The translations under genes and the position numbers were made by a program. Positions 8,501 to 15,714 of a stretch of 64,000 nucleotides of DNA are shown here, one piece after another. How positions within the stretch are numbered: the first letter of the stretch is position 1; every line of letters starts with the position of its first letter. This DNA comes from Sphaerisporangium rufum (GTDB taxonomy: Bacteria > Actinomycetota > Actinomycetes > Streptosporangiales > Streptosporangiaceae), in assembly GCF_016863395.1 (NCBI RefSeq), contig NZ_BOOU01000014.1:62001-126000 (forward strand). The letters run 5' to 3'. The notes under the pieces were generated by a model. It searched no databases. It had not been told where the DNA came from and saw only the letters and a list, made by a program, of their open reading frames with translations.

Positions 8501-11301
8501 CGAGCCTGCGCGAGCTGTCGGAGGCGCTGGACGCGCTGGCCGCCGACGCCTCGGCCGCCGGGAACGCCGCCCCGGCCGTGGTGGCCGGTGCCGCGCCGTG
8601 GGCGCGGGCGTTCGCCGTCGACGCCGACGTGCTGCGCCTGCCCGCCCGCACCTCCCCGCAGGAGAACGGCCGGTGGCGGCTGTACGCGCCGGGCGGCTCG
8701 CCGCTCGCCGAGCCGCTGCACCAGGCGCTGGAGAGCGGCAAGGTCGGCTCGGGCATCGTGGTGGTGCTGCCGGCCGGCTGCGCCGAGGAGCACCTGGCGC
8801 AGGCGCTGGAGGCCGCCAAGGTGGCGGCCGGCGCCGAGGCGGGCACCCGCTTCGTCGTCGTCCAGCACGACCGTGGCGCGGCCGGCCTGGCCAAGACGCT
8901 GCAGCTGGAGGCGCCGCACCTGCGCACCACCATCGTGCACGTGCCGGCCACCCCGGCGGCGGTGGACCTGGTGGTGGCCGAGGTGGCGGCGACCACCCGG
9001 TTCGCCGAGGCGTTCTACGACGAGGCCGGCACCCGCCGGGTGCCGACCATGCGGGCCCTGCCGGTCGGCGCGCCGCGGATCGAGCAGCCGCTCGGCTCCG
9101 GCGACGTGCTGCTGGTCACCGGCGGCGGCAAGGGCATCACCGCCGAGTGCGCCCTGGCGGTGGCCCAGGACACCGGCGCGGCGCTGGCCGTCCTCGGCCG
9201 GTCCGACCCGGCCGGCGACCCCGAGCTGGCCGCCAACCTGCGGCGGATGGCCGACGCCGGTGTCACCGTGCACTACGCGCGGGCCGACGTCACCGTCGCC
9301 GGCCAGGTGCGCGCGGCCGTCGCCGAGCTGGAGTCCGCGCTCGGCCCGGTCACCGCCGTGCTGCACGGCGCCGGGCGCAACGAGCCCGGCGGCATCACCA
9401 CGCTGGACGCCGCCGCGTTCCGTCGCACCTTCGCCCCGAAGATCGACGGCCTGCGCAACGTGCTCGCCGCGGTCGACGAGTCCCGGCTGCGGCTGCTGGT
9501 GTCGTTCGGCAGCATCATCGGCCGGGCCGGGCTGCACGGCGAGGCGCACTACGCCACCGCCAACGACTGGCTGGCCGACCTCACCCGCGAGGTGGGGGAG
9601 CGCAACCCCGGCTGCCGCGCCATCTGCATGGAGTGGTCGGTCTGGTCCGACGTCGGCATGGGCGAGCGCCTTTCGGTGGTGGACGGCCTGGCCCGCAAGG
9701 GCATCTCGCCGATCTCCCCCGAGCAGGGCGTGCGGATCATGCGGCGGCTGGTCGCCGACCCGGACGTGCCGCCGGTCGTGGTGATCAGCGGGCGCACCGA
9801 GGGCATCGACACGGTGCGCTACGACCTGCCGGAACTGCCGCTGCTGCGGTTCGTCGACAAGCCGCTGGTGCGCTACCACGGCGTCGAGCTGGTCACCGAG
9901 GCCGAGATGAGCGCCGGCACCGACCTCTACCTGGCCGACCACCTGCTGGACGGCAACCTGCTGTTCCCCGCGGTGTTCGGCATGGAGGCCATGGCCCAGG
10001 TGGCCGCGGCCGCCACCGGGCACCAGGCGGCACCGGTGATCGAGGACGCCGAGTTCCTGCGGCCGATCATCATCCCGCCGGAGGGCAGCACCGCGATCCG
10101 GATCGCCGCCACCGTCGTCGACGACGGCACCGTCGCGGCGGCCATCCGCAGCGCGGAGACCGGCTACGAGGTCGACCACTTCCGGGCCACCCTGCGCTAC
10201 ACCGGCGAGCCGGCCCCGCAGGGCGCCCCGGACCAGGCCGGCGACGGCCTGCCCGCGGTGCCCCTGGACCCGCGGACCGAGATGTACGGGGACGTGCTGT
10301 TCCAGGGCGGCCGGTTCCACCGGCTGCGCCGCTACCACCGGGCCGCGGCCCGGCACGTCGACGCCGACGTGGCGGCGGAGGCGTCCGGCGACTGGTTCGC
10401 CGGCTTCCTGCCCGGCGGGCTGCTGCTGGCCGACCCGGGCATGCGCGACGCCCTCATGCACGGCAACCAGGTCTGCGTGCCGGACGCCACCTTGCTGCCC
10501 ACCGGGATCGAGCGCATCCACTCGGCGGGCACCACCGCCGAGGGCACCGGCGAGCTGCGCTACTGCGCCACCGAGCGGTCCCGCGACGGCGACACCTACC
10601 TGTACGACATCGCGGTGCGCGACGCCGGCGGGCAGGTCGTCGAACGCTGGTCGGGGCTGCGGCTGCAGGCGGTGCGCAAGAAGGACGGCCGCGGGCCGTG
10701 GGTCGCCCCGCTGCTCGGCTCCTACCTGGAGCGGACGCTGGAGGACCTGACCGGCGTGCGGGCCGCGGTGGCGGTCGAGCCGTACGACCCGGCCGCCGGC
10801 GACGCCGGTGCCCCCGACGCGCGGCGGGCCCGCGCGGCAGTCGCCGCCGGCCGCGCGGTCGGCCGGCCGGTCGACGCCGCCGGGCTACCGGACGGCGTCA
10901 ACGAGCTCGCCGGCACCGGCACCGCCGCCGTCGCGCACGGCGCCGGGCTCACCCTGTGCGTCGTGGCGCCCGGCACCACCGGCTGCGCGGTCGCCGCGGT
11001 CACCGCGCGCACCGAGGAGCAGTGGGGCCAGGAACTCGGCCCGCACGCCGCGCTCGCCGGGGAGATCTCGGCGCGCACCGGCGAGGGGCCGGACACCGCC
11101 GGCGCCCGGGTGCTGGCCGCCGCCGCCTGCCTGGCCGGCGCCGGATCGCCCGACACCGCCCCGATCACCGCCACCGAGGCGGGCCGGGGCCCCTGGGTCG
11201 TGCTCGCCGCCGGCGGCGTGCGCGTCTCGACGCTGGTCACGACCCTCCGGGACGCCCCGGAGCCCGTCGTGCTCGCCATCCTCACCGAAGGGCGGTCGTA
11301 G
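5512..11301 (+). CDS. pksE: Enediyne iterative type I polyketide synthase PksE
   Basis: This 1929-residue enzyme builds the linear polyene precursor of the enediyne core. Domains in order: KS (about 1-450; Cys211 in GACSSS, His344 in EGHGTGT, His384 in IGHAKA), AT (about 580-880; Ser653 in GHSLGE, His754 in AFHSP), the enediyne-type ACP (DELHLSS at 963-969, Ser969 the likely phosphopantetheine site), KR (GGGKGI near 1204; HYATAND near 1347) and DH (His1477 in ADHLLDG). A C-terminal region from about 1740 matches the PPTase position of PksE enzymes, but its GCDxE-type metal motif reads GCAVAA and the later Trp/Glu helix reads RVLAAAACL. It may therefore be inactive for self-phosphopantetheinylation. 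It starts by ATGA overlap with UnbU and runs into the E10 thioesterase gene after 3 bp. Confidence 0.97.
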   Translation: MSRIAIVGMACRYPDAASPRELWENALAGRRAFRRLPDVRMRLDDYWNADPAHPDTFYARTAAVIEGYEFDRLGYRIAGSTYRSTDLTHWLALDMAGLALADAGFPKAEGLPRERTGVVVGNTLTGEFTRANVMRLRWPYVRRTVGAALKEQGWDDDRLATFLAGLEETYKSPFPSIDEDTLAGGLSNTIAGRICNHFDLNGGGYTVDGACSSSLLSVTTACKALIDGDVDVALAGGVDLSIDPFEIVGFAKTGALAKGEMRLYDRRSNGFWPGEGCGMIVLMREEDAVAGRHRVYATIAGWGISSDGKGGITRPEVSGYKLALRRAYERAGFGIETVELFEGHGTGTAVGDATELTALSQARAEADPTVGRAAVTSIKGMIGHAKAAAGIAGLIKAAMAVHEQVLPPAIGCVEPHDVLTDESAKLRALRKAEPWPDGAPVRAGITAMGFGGINTHVVLEKTGPRRRVPSRTRMLAGALQDAELLLADAGSPEELRGRLAELAGFVPAVSYAQLADLAATLRGELRDLPWRAAVVVTSPEDAEKQLAKLVEALDAGSTRVLAADGRAFLGHADGPGRVGFLFPGQGSGRGTSGGALRRRFAEVEEIYLQAGLPTGGDMVATAVAQPRIVTGSMAGLRALSLIGVEAEVAVGHSLGELSALQWAGALTEEALLRLAAARGEAMTRHSASGTMAGVRATPDTVTELTGDLPVVIAGYNGPEQTVVAGPVDAIEEFGARATAAGVKWTRLAVSHAFHSPLVAPAAEAFGEHLAGEEFGPVGRQIVSTVTGEVLQPDTDLPALLGRQITAPVQFTQAVEVAAKDMDLLVEVGPGRVLSTLAASVTDVPAIALDTDDESIAGLLRVAGAAYVTGVPVAHEELFHGRLVRPLAVGTEFSFFQSPVEQAPTVTIEGVVVRPEAPAAEAPATAGPATAGAPESSIDLLRRLAAERAELPLEMVGADSRPLDELHLSSVTVMHIIDQATQKLGVPASHAPTNLATASLRELSEALDALAADASAAGNAAPAVVAGAAPWARAFAVDADVLRLPARTSPQENGRWRLYAPGGSPLAEPLHQALESGKVGSGIVVVLPAGCAEEHLAQALEAAKVAAGAEAGTRFVVVQHDRGAAGLAKTLQLEAPHLRTTIVHVPATPAAVDLVVAEVAATTRFAEAFYDEAGTRRVPTMRALPVGAPRIEQPLGSGDVLLVTGGGKGITAECALAVAQDTGAALAVLGRSDPAGDPELAANLRRMADAGVTVHYARADVTVAGQVRAAVAELESALGPVTAVLHGAGRNEPGGITTLDAAAFRRTFAPKIDGLRNVLAAVDESRLRLLVSFGSIIGRAGLHGEAHYATANDWLADLTREVGERNPGCRAICMEWSVWSDVGMGERLSVVDGLARKGISPISPEQGVRIMRRLVADPDVPPVVVISGRTEGIDTVRYDLPELPLLRFVDKPLVRYHGVELVTEAEMSAGTDLYLADHLLDGNLLFPAVFGMEAMAQVAAAATGHQAAPVIEDAEFLRPIIIPPEGSTAIRIAATVVDDGTVAAAIRSAETGYEVDHFRATLRYTGEPAPQGAPDQAGDGLPAVPLDPRTEMYGDVLFQGGRFHRLRRYHRAAARHVDADVAAEASGDWFAGFLPGGLLLADPGMRDALMHGNQVCVPDATLLPTGIERIHSAGTTAEGTGELRYCATERSRDGDTYLYDIAVRDAGGQVVERWSGLRLQAVRKKDGRGPWVAPLLGSYLERTLEDLTGVRAAVAVEPYDPAAGDAGAPDARRARAAVAAGRAVGRPVDAAGLPDGVNELAGTGTAAVAHGAGLTLCVVAPGTTGCAVAAVTARTEEQWGQELGPHAALAGEISARTGEGPDTAGARVLAAAACLAGAGSPDTAPITATEAGRGPWVVLAAGGVRVSTLVTTLRDAPEPVVLAILTEGRS

Positions 11302-11304
11302 GCC

Positions 11305-11733
11305 ATGGGCAAGTACTACGAATACCTGCACACGGTCGGCTTCGAAGAGACCAACATCGTGGGCAACGTCTACTACGTCAACTACCTGCGCTGGCAGGGA
11401 CGCTGCCGGGAGATGTTCCTCAAGCAGCGGGCCCCGGAGGTCCTGGCCGACCTGCAGGACGACCTGAAGCTGTTCACCCTCAAGGTGGACTGCGAGTTCT
11501 TCGCCGAGATCACCGCGTTCGACGAGCTGTCCATCCGGATGCGCCTGGTCGAGCTGGGCCAGACGCAGGTCGAGTTCAGCTTCGACTACGTCCGGCTGGA
11601 CCCCGGCGACCGCGAGACGCTCATCGCCCGCGGCCGGCAGCGGGTGGCGTGCATGCGCGGGCCCAACACCCGCACCGTCCCCGCCAGGGTGCCCGACGCC
11701 CTGGCCGAGGCGCTCGAACCGTACGCCGCGTAG
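11305..11733 (+). CDS. Enediyne hot-dog thioesterase (E10 / TEBC type)
   Basis: A 142-residue 4-hydroxybenzoyl-CoA thioesterase-fold protein. The N-terminal stretch VGFEETNIVGNVYYVNYLRW is the signature of the SgcE10/CalE7/DynE7 subfamily, which releases the polyene from PksE. In this subfamily the usual catalytic acid of the fold is replaced by Asn and Arg; GNVYY and RWQGRCRE hold the matching residues here. It follows the PksE stop by 3 bp and is certainly cotranscribed. Size and sequence are as expected, with no sign of decay. Confidence 0.95.
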   Translation: MGKYYEYLHTVGFEETNIVGNVYYVNYLRWQGRCREMFLKQRAPEVLADLQDDLKLFTLKVDCEFFAEITAFDELSIRMRLVELGQTQVEFSFDYVRLDPGDRETLIARGRQRVACMRGPNTRTVPARVPDALAEALEPYAA

Positions 11734-11766
11734 CCGCGCGCCGGACCGGAAGCCAGGAGGACAGCG

Positions 11767-12306
11767 TTGGACGTCGACAATTCCACAACCGTCCGCCCGG
11801 TGGCGGACGCCAGGTCGCTGCGGCGGGCGTTCGGGACCTTCGCCACCGGGGTCACCGTGGTCACGACGGGCGGGGACACCCCGCACGCCATGACCGCCAA
11901 CTCCTTCACCTCGGTGTCGCTGGACCCGCCGCTGGTGCTGATCTGCGTCGACCGCGGCGCGGTGATGCACCGGTGCCTCACCGAGACGGGCTACTTCGGG
12001 GTGTCGGTGCTCGCCGCCCACCAGGAGGACGCGGCCCTGCACTTCGCCAACCGCTGGCGGACGCTCGGCGCGGCGCAGTTCGACGACGTCGACTGGCTGC
12101 CCGGCGGGCTGACCGGGGTGCCGTTGCTGGACGGCACCCTGGCCAGCTTCGAGTGCGAGCTGTGGCGCACCTATGACGGCGGCGACCACACCATCTTCAT
12201 CGGCAAGATCCTCACCTTGCACCAGCAGACCGACCGGGACGCGCTGCTCGTCTTCAAGGGCAAGTTCCGGCAGCTCAGCCCGGACTGGAGCGAGGTGCCC
12301 GCGTGA
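11767..12306 (+). CDS. FMN/FAD reductase (E6-type flavin reductase)
   Basis: A 179-residue flavin reductase-like (RutF/HpaC-type) protein with the family blocks FATGVTVVTT, MTANSFTSVSLDPP and FGVSVLA. Such enzymes supply reduced flavin to two-component monooxygenases; in C-1027 the homologue is SgcE6. The partner in this window could be the group D monooxygenase at 59412-60665, the only such enzyme seen. TTG 11767 is chosen because AGGAGG (11755-11760) lies 6 bp upstream. Its stop overlaps the start of the P450 gene (GTGA), so the two are coupled. Confidence 0.9.
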   Translation: MDVDNSTTVRPVADARSLRRAFGTFATGVTVVTTGGDTPHAMTANSFTSVSLDPPLVLICVDRGAVMHRCLTETGYFGVSVLAAHQEDAALHFANRWRTLGAAQFDDVDWLPGGLTGVPLLDGTLASFECELWRTYDGGDHTIFIGKILTLHQQTDRDALLVFKGKFRQLSPDWSEVPA

Positions 12307-13685
12307 CACTCACCGGTGCCAAGGCATCCGCCCGGCCGTCCTCCGACGGCCGGCGGGTGCCGCCCGGCCCGTCCCCATGGGCGGCGCCGGGCCTGTTCCG
12401 CAAGCTGGCCGGCGACCGGCTGGCGCTGATGGCGCTGGCCGCGACGTACGGCGACGCGGCCCGGCTGTCCATCGGGCCGAAGAAGCTGTACTTCTTCAAC
12501 CACCCCGACCACGCCAAGCACGTGCTGGCCGACAACAGCGGCAATTACCACAAGGGCGTCGGCCTGGTGCAGGCCCGCCGCGCCATCGGCGACGGCCTGC
12601 TCACCAGCGAGGGCGAGCTGTGGCGCAAGCAGCGCCGCATGATCCAGCCGGTGTTCCAGAACAAGCGGATCTCCCGGATGGACGGCATCATCGCCGCCGA
12701 GGCGGCGGCCATGGTCGACCGGCTACGCTCGCGCGTCGGCGGCGAGCCGGTCGACGTGGTGCAGGAGATGACCGCGCTCAGCCTGGGCGTGCTCGGCCGC
12801 ACCCTGCTGGACGCCGACCTCGGCGCGTTCGGCACGATCGGCCACTCGTTCGAGGCGGTGCAGGACCAGGCCATGTTCGAGCTGGTCACGCTCAGCAAGG
12901 TGCCGATGTGGGTGCCGCTGCCCCGGCAGCTGCGCTTCCGCCGGGCCCGCGCCGAGCTGCAGCGCATCGTCGACCACCTGGAGGCCGACCGGCTGGCCCG
13001 CGGCGCGGACGGGGACGACGTGGTCTCCCGGCTGATCGCCTCGACCCGGCAGGAGGCCGACCCGCTGGTCGGCCGGCGGCGCATGCGCGACGAGCTGGTC
13101 ACCCTGCTGCTCGCCGGGCACGAGACCACCGCCAGCACGCTGGCCTGGACGTTCCACCTGATCGACGGGCACCCCGAGGTCCGGGAACGGCTGCACGCCG
13201 AGGCCGTCGAGGTGCTCGGCGACCGGCTGCCCGAGCACGGGGACCTGCACCGCCTGCGGTACACCGCGATGGTGGTGGAGGAGGTCATGCGCCTGTACCC
13301 GCCGGTGTGGATGCTGCCGCGCGAGGCCCAGGGCGAGGACGAGGTGGGCGGCTACCACGTGCCGGCCGGCGCCGACGTGCTGATCAGCCCGTACACCCTG
13401 CACCGGCACCCGGCGTTCTGGGAGCGTCCCGACGCGTTCGACCCCGAGCGGTTCGACCCCGACCGGCCGTCCGGCCGGCCCCGGTACGCCTACATCCCGT
13501 TCGGCGCCGGACCGCGGTTCTGCGTCGGCAACCACCTCGGCATGATGGAGGCCACCTTCGTCATCGCCATGGTGGCCCGCGAGCTGCGGCTGGCCACGGT
13601 GCCCGGCCAGCGGGTCGTCCCCGAGCCGATGCTGTCGCTGCGGGTGAAGGGCGGCCTGCCGATGACCGTGCACGCCGCGCGCTGA
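12303..13685 (+). CDS. Cytochrome P450 (E7-like)
   Basis: A 460-residue P450 with all catalytic landmarks: I-helix AGHETTAS, ExxR motif EEVMR, and the heme-ligand loop FGAGPRFCVG. It is longer than typical actinobacterial P450s and resembles the CYP102/CYP4-like type rather than CYP105/107. Position after the flavin reductase matches the E6-E7 pair of nine-membered enediyne clusters, where E7 is assigned to core oxidation. The start GTG overlaps the upstream stop. A strong bidirectional hairpin follows it, so this closes the cassette operon that began upstream. Confidence 0.92.
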   Translation: MTLTGAKASARPSSDGRRVPPGPSPWAAPGLFRKLAGDRLALMALAATYGDAARLSIGPKKLYFFNHPDHAKHVLADNSGNYHKGVGLVQARRAIGDGLLTSEGELWRKQRRMIQPVFQNKRISRMDGIIAAEAAAMVDRLRSRVGGEPVDVVQEMTALSLGVLGRTLLDADLGAFGTIGHSFEAVQDQAMFELVTLSKVPMWVPLPRQLRFRRARAELQRIVDHLEADRLARGADGDDVVSRLIASTRQEADPLVGRRRMRDELVTLLLAGHETTASTLAWTFHLIDGHPEVRERLHAEAVEVLGDRLPEHGDLHRLRYTAMVVEEVMRLYPPVWMLPREAQGEDEVGGYHVPAGADVLISPYTLHRHPAFWERPDAFDPERFDPDRPSGRPRYAYIPFGAGPRFCVGNHLGMMEATFVIAMVARELRLATVPGQRVVPEPMLSLRVKGGLPMTVHAAR

Positions 13686-13700
13686 CCCCGGCCACGACCC

Positions 13701-13733
13701 GAGCCCGCCCCCTCGGCCGGAGGGGGCGGGCTC
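13701..13733. terminator. Bidirectional hairpin terminator
   Basis: A perfect 13-bp stem (GAGCCCGCCCCCT / AGGGGGCGGGCTC) with a 7-nt loop lies 15 bp after the P450 stop and before the convergent AraC-type gene. It is placed to end transcription from both sides. Confidence 0.8.
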
Positions 13734-13894
13734 GACGGTTCTGCCGGTTCTGGGGGTTCTGCCGGTTCCGCCGGGTGGGCGGTGCCGGGCGGTGGCCCGC
13801 GGACGACCTACCGCGCCCGTGCCGGCCGCAATTCTGGACGGACGCGGCCGGCCGGATTCCGGGGGAGGAGCGCGGAGGGGCGCGGGCGGCGGGA

Positions 13895-14674
13895 TCAGTG
13901 GACGAGCTCGGCGGGCTCGGGGGCCCGGGCCGGCAGCACGTCGCGCAGCGCCAGCAGTACCGGCGGGTCGAGCGGGCGCATCGGGCGCAGCCGCAGATCG
14001 GCGACGGCGGTGCCGGCGCCCGGGCGCACGGTGATCGGCCCGAGCCGGCCGACGCAGACGCCGCCGTCCGCGCCCGCCGGCAGGTGGTCGGCGTCCTCGA
14101 AGCCGTCGGCCACCGACCGGGCGATCAGGTGCCACTCGCCGGGCGGGACGTCCGGCAGGACGTAGGGGCCGGGTTCCGACAGCACGGTGTACCGCACCGG
14201 CCGGCCCTCCAGGATCCGGTCGGGGAACAGCCCGGCGAAGATCGGCCGGTCCGCCAGCGGGGAGAAGATGGCGCCGCGCACCGTGGTGGTCCCGCCGTCG
14301 CCGGTCGTCTCGCCCCACCGGTCGATGATGATCTGCGGCGCCGCGGTCCGCAGCTGCCGGTACTTGGTCGGCGAGAGGCCGACGCTGCTGGTGAACCGGG
14401 AGCTGAAGGTGCCGACGCTGGAGTAGCCGACCCGGTGGCTGATGTCGGTGACGGTCAGCGAGGTCGAGGCGAGCAGCCGCTTGGCCTCCTGCAGCCGGAC
14501 CGCGGAAAGGAAACGGCCCGGTGAAAGTCCGGTGACCCGCTGGAATACCCGGGAGAAATGGAACTTGCTGAACATCGCCGTACGGGCCATGTCATTGATC
14601 GTCAATTGCTCGCCGAGATTCTCGTGCATGCTTTTCACGACCCTGAGCACTGCCTGCTCGATGGCGTTCTCCAT
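13895..14674 (-). CDS. AraC-family transcriptional regulator
   Basis: A 259-residue regulator with the AraC double helix-turn-helix at the N terminus (residues about 5-110; LTINDMARTAMFSKFHFSR and the second helix set ending in GLSPTKYRQLR). The C-terminal 140 residues look like a beta-sandwich (VRGAIFSPL, YVLPDVPPGEWHL), similar to transthyretin-like or carboxypeptidase-regulatory domains. This order is opposite to classic AraC. I start at 14674 (MENAIEQAV), since GGGGGGAG precedes it; an in-frame ATG at 14743 is possible. It is the only transcription factor inside the enediyne part and is the natural candidate to bind the cluster-wide directional motif. AraC-type regulators occur in other enediyne clusters. 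Confidence 0.85.
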   Translation of the reverse strand: MENAIEQAVLRVVKSMHENLGEQLTINDMARTAMFSKFHFSRVFQRVTGLSPGRFLSAVRLQEAKRLLASTSLTVTDISHRVGYSSVGTFSSRFTSSVGLSPTKYRQLRTAAPQIIIDRWGETTGDGGTTTVRGAIFSPLADRPIFAGLFPDRILEGRPVRYTVLSEPGPYVLPDVPPGEWHLIARSVADGFEDADHLPAGADGGVCVGRLGPITVRPGAGTAVADLRLRPMRPLDPPVLLALRDVLPARAPEPAELVH

Positions 14675-14896
14675 TGCTCCCCCCGTGCGTTGGAAGGGTG
14701 GTGAGAATTGACCCCGAATCGACACGGGAGATCCCTTCATCACGAGCCTCCGTCATCCTTCGCGCCGCACGGCGGCCGATGGGTCCCACGCGGGCCATGG
14801 TGTGCAAACCGGGAGGAACGGCGCTAGGCGCCGGCGCGTCCACGGCACTCGGCCACGTCATCAGAATTGGGTGCAGTGCCCTTCCCCGACAACCCC

Positions 14897-14919
14897 TATC
14901 CGCCCCCAGCCTGCGGATA
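14897..14919. promoter_or_regulatory. Inverted repeat, possible operator
   Basis: TATCCGC (14897-14903) and its exact complement GCGGATA (14913-14919) flank a 9-bp spacer, in the divergent region beside the AraC-type regulator. It could be an operator for that regulator or another one. It is not the directional cluster motif. Confidence 0.4.
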
Positions 14920-15059
14920 TACCTTTCGTCCTGGGGATGGCCGGCCGGGGTATTCCGGCCGTCCTCCCGGCCTCGGCAATAGGACGGCCGCCGCCGGGCG
15001 GCGGGTATCCGGAGGTCGGCGCGCCGGGCCGGCGCCGGCGTGCGGCGCGGGCGGCCGCA

Positions 15060-15077
15060 AAGCAACTCAGAAGATGC
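15060..15077 (+). promoter_or_regulatory. Cluster-wide directional motif, copy 2
   Basis: AAGCAACTCAGAAGATGC fits the consensus nnGCAnnnnnGnAGATGC. It points towards the DUF5987/GMC operon and ends 67 bp before its start codon. Confidence 0.65.
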
Positions 15078-15144
15078 GGCGGCGACGGCCCGGAACGAAC
15101 CATGAACGGGTCGGCAGTCGACCGAGACGGACGAGGAAACGCCT

Positions 15145-15714
15145 ATGCGACCGGCAACCGCAGACCCAGATCAGGCCGTGACGATGACCCTGGAGGCGTT
15201 CGCGGACACGATCATCCCCGGGGAGAGGCGCTCGCCGGACGACCGGGCCGTGGCCGGCGCGGCCGCCGGCGGCGGAGCGGTGGCGGCCGGTGCCCTCGAA
15301 CTGCTGCGCTGGGACGCCACCGGGCTGCACGACAGCCTGGACGGGTTCGCGACCGCGCTGGACGGGCACGCCCGGGCGTACGCGGCCGAGACCGGCCTGA
15401 CGCTGGACGAGACGGTCCCGCCGTTCGTCGCGCTGGCGTTCGCCGACCGCACCGAGCTGGTCCGGCGGATCACCACCCCCGGCCACCCGGAGAAGGCGCT
15501 GTGGGTCAGCCTCGCGCTGTTCTGCAACATGGCGTTCGACTCGGCCGCCCACATGCACACCGCCGACGCGCTGGCCGCCGGCCACCCCGGCCTGACCGCC
15601 CTCGGCATCACGCCGCCCGACCCCGACGGGCGCTGGCGCTTCCCGCGGTTCGGCTACGGCCGGCCGCTGGCCCGCCTGCACCCCGACACGACGCCCTCAG
15701 GGAGCCCGGCATGA
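15145..15714 (+). CDS. DUF5987 family protein (E8-like by position)
   Basis: A 189-residue protein that resembles the DUF5987 family, of unknown function, with the block FNMAFDSAAHMHTADALAAGHPG (read from 15530-15600). It precedes a GMC oxidoreductase with an ATGA overlap (15711-15714), so the two are coupled and probably interact. Small proteins beside GMC dehydrogenases often act as accessory subunits or secretion chaperones, but no Tat signal is seen here. In nine-membered enediyne clusters an unknown protein (E8) sits near the oxidoreductase E9, and this pair may correspond to them. GAGGAAA about 6 bp upstream supports the ATG. Confidence 0.75.
   Translation: MRPATADPDQAVTMTLEAFADTIIPGERRSPDDRAVAGAAAGGGAVAAGALELLRWDATGLHDSLDGFATALDGHARAYAAETGLTLDETVPPFVALAFADRTELVRRITTPGHPEKALWVSLALFCNMAFDSAAHMHTADALAAGHPGLTALGITPPDPDGRWRFPRFGYGRPLARLHPDTTPSGSPA

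Larger units (their letters stand above)
14675..15144. other. Divergent regulatory region, AraC gene / E8-E9-like operon
   Basis: No coding sequence is supported in these 470 bp. It holds a palindrome at 14897-14919 and a copy of the cluster motif at 15060-15077. It presumably carries promoters for the AraC-type gene (minus) and the DUF5987 operon (plus). Confidence 0.6.

Noticed and set aside
5338-10521. Very long minus-strand open frame opposite PksE (and plus-strand 5541-12176 in another frame)
   Set aside because: Both lack domain signatures and consist of Arg/Gly/Ala/Pro-rich sequence, the usual antisense or out-of-frame shadow of a high-GC gene; PksE itself has complete catalytic motifs.
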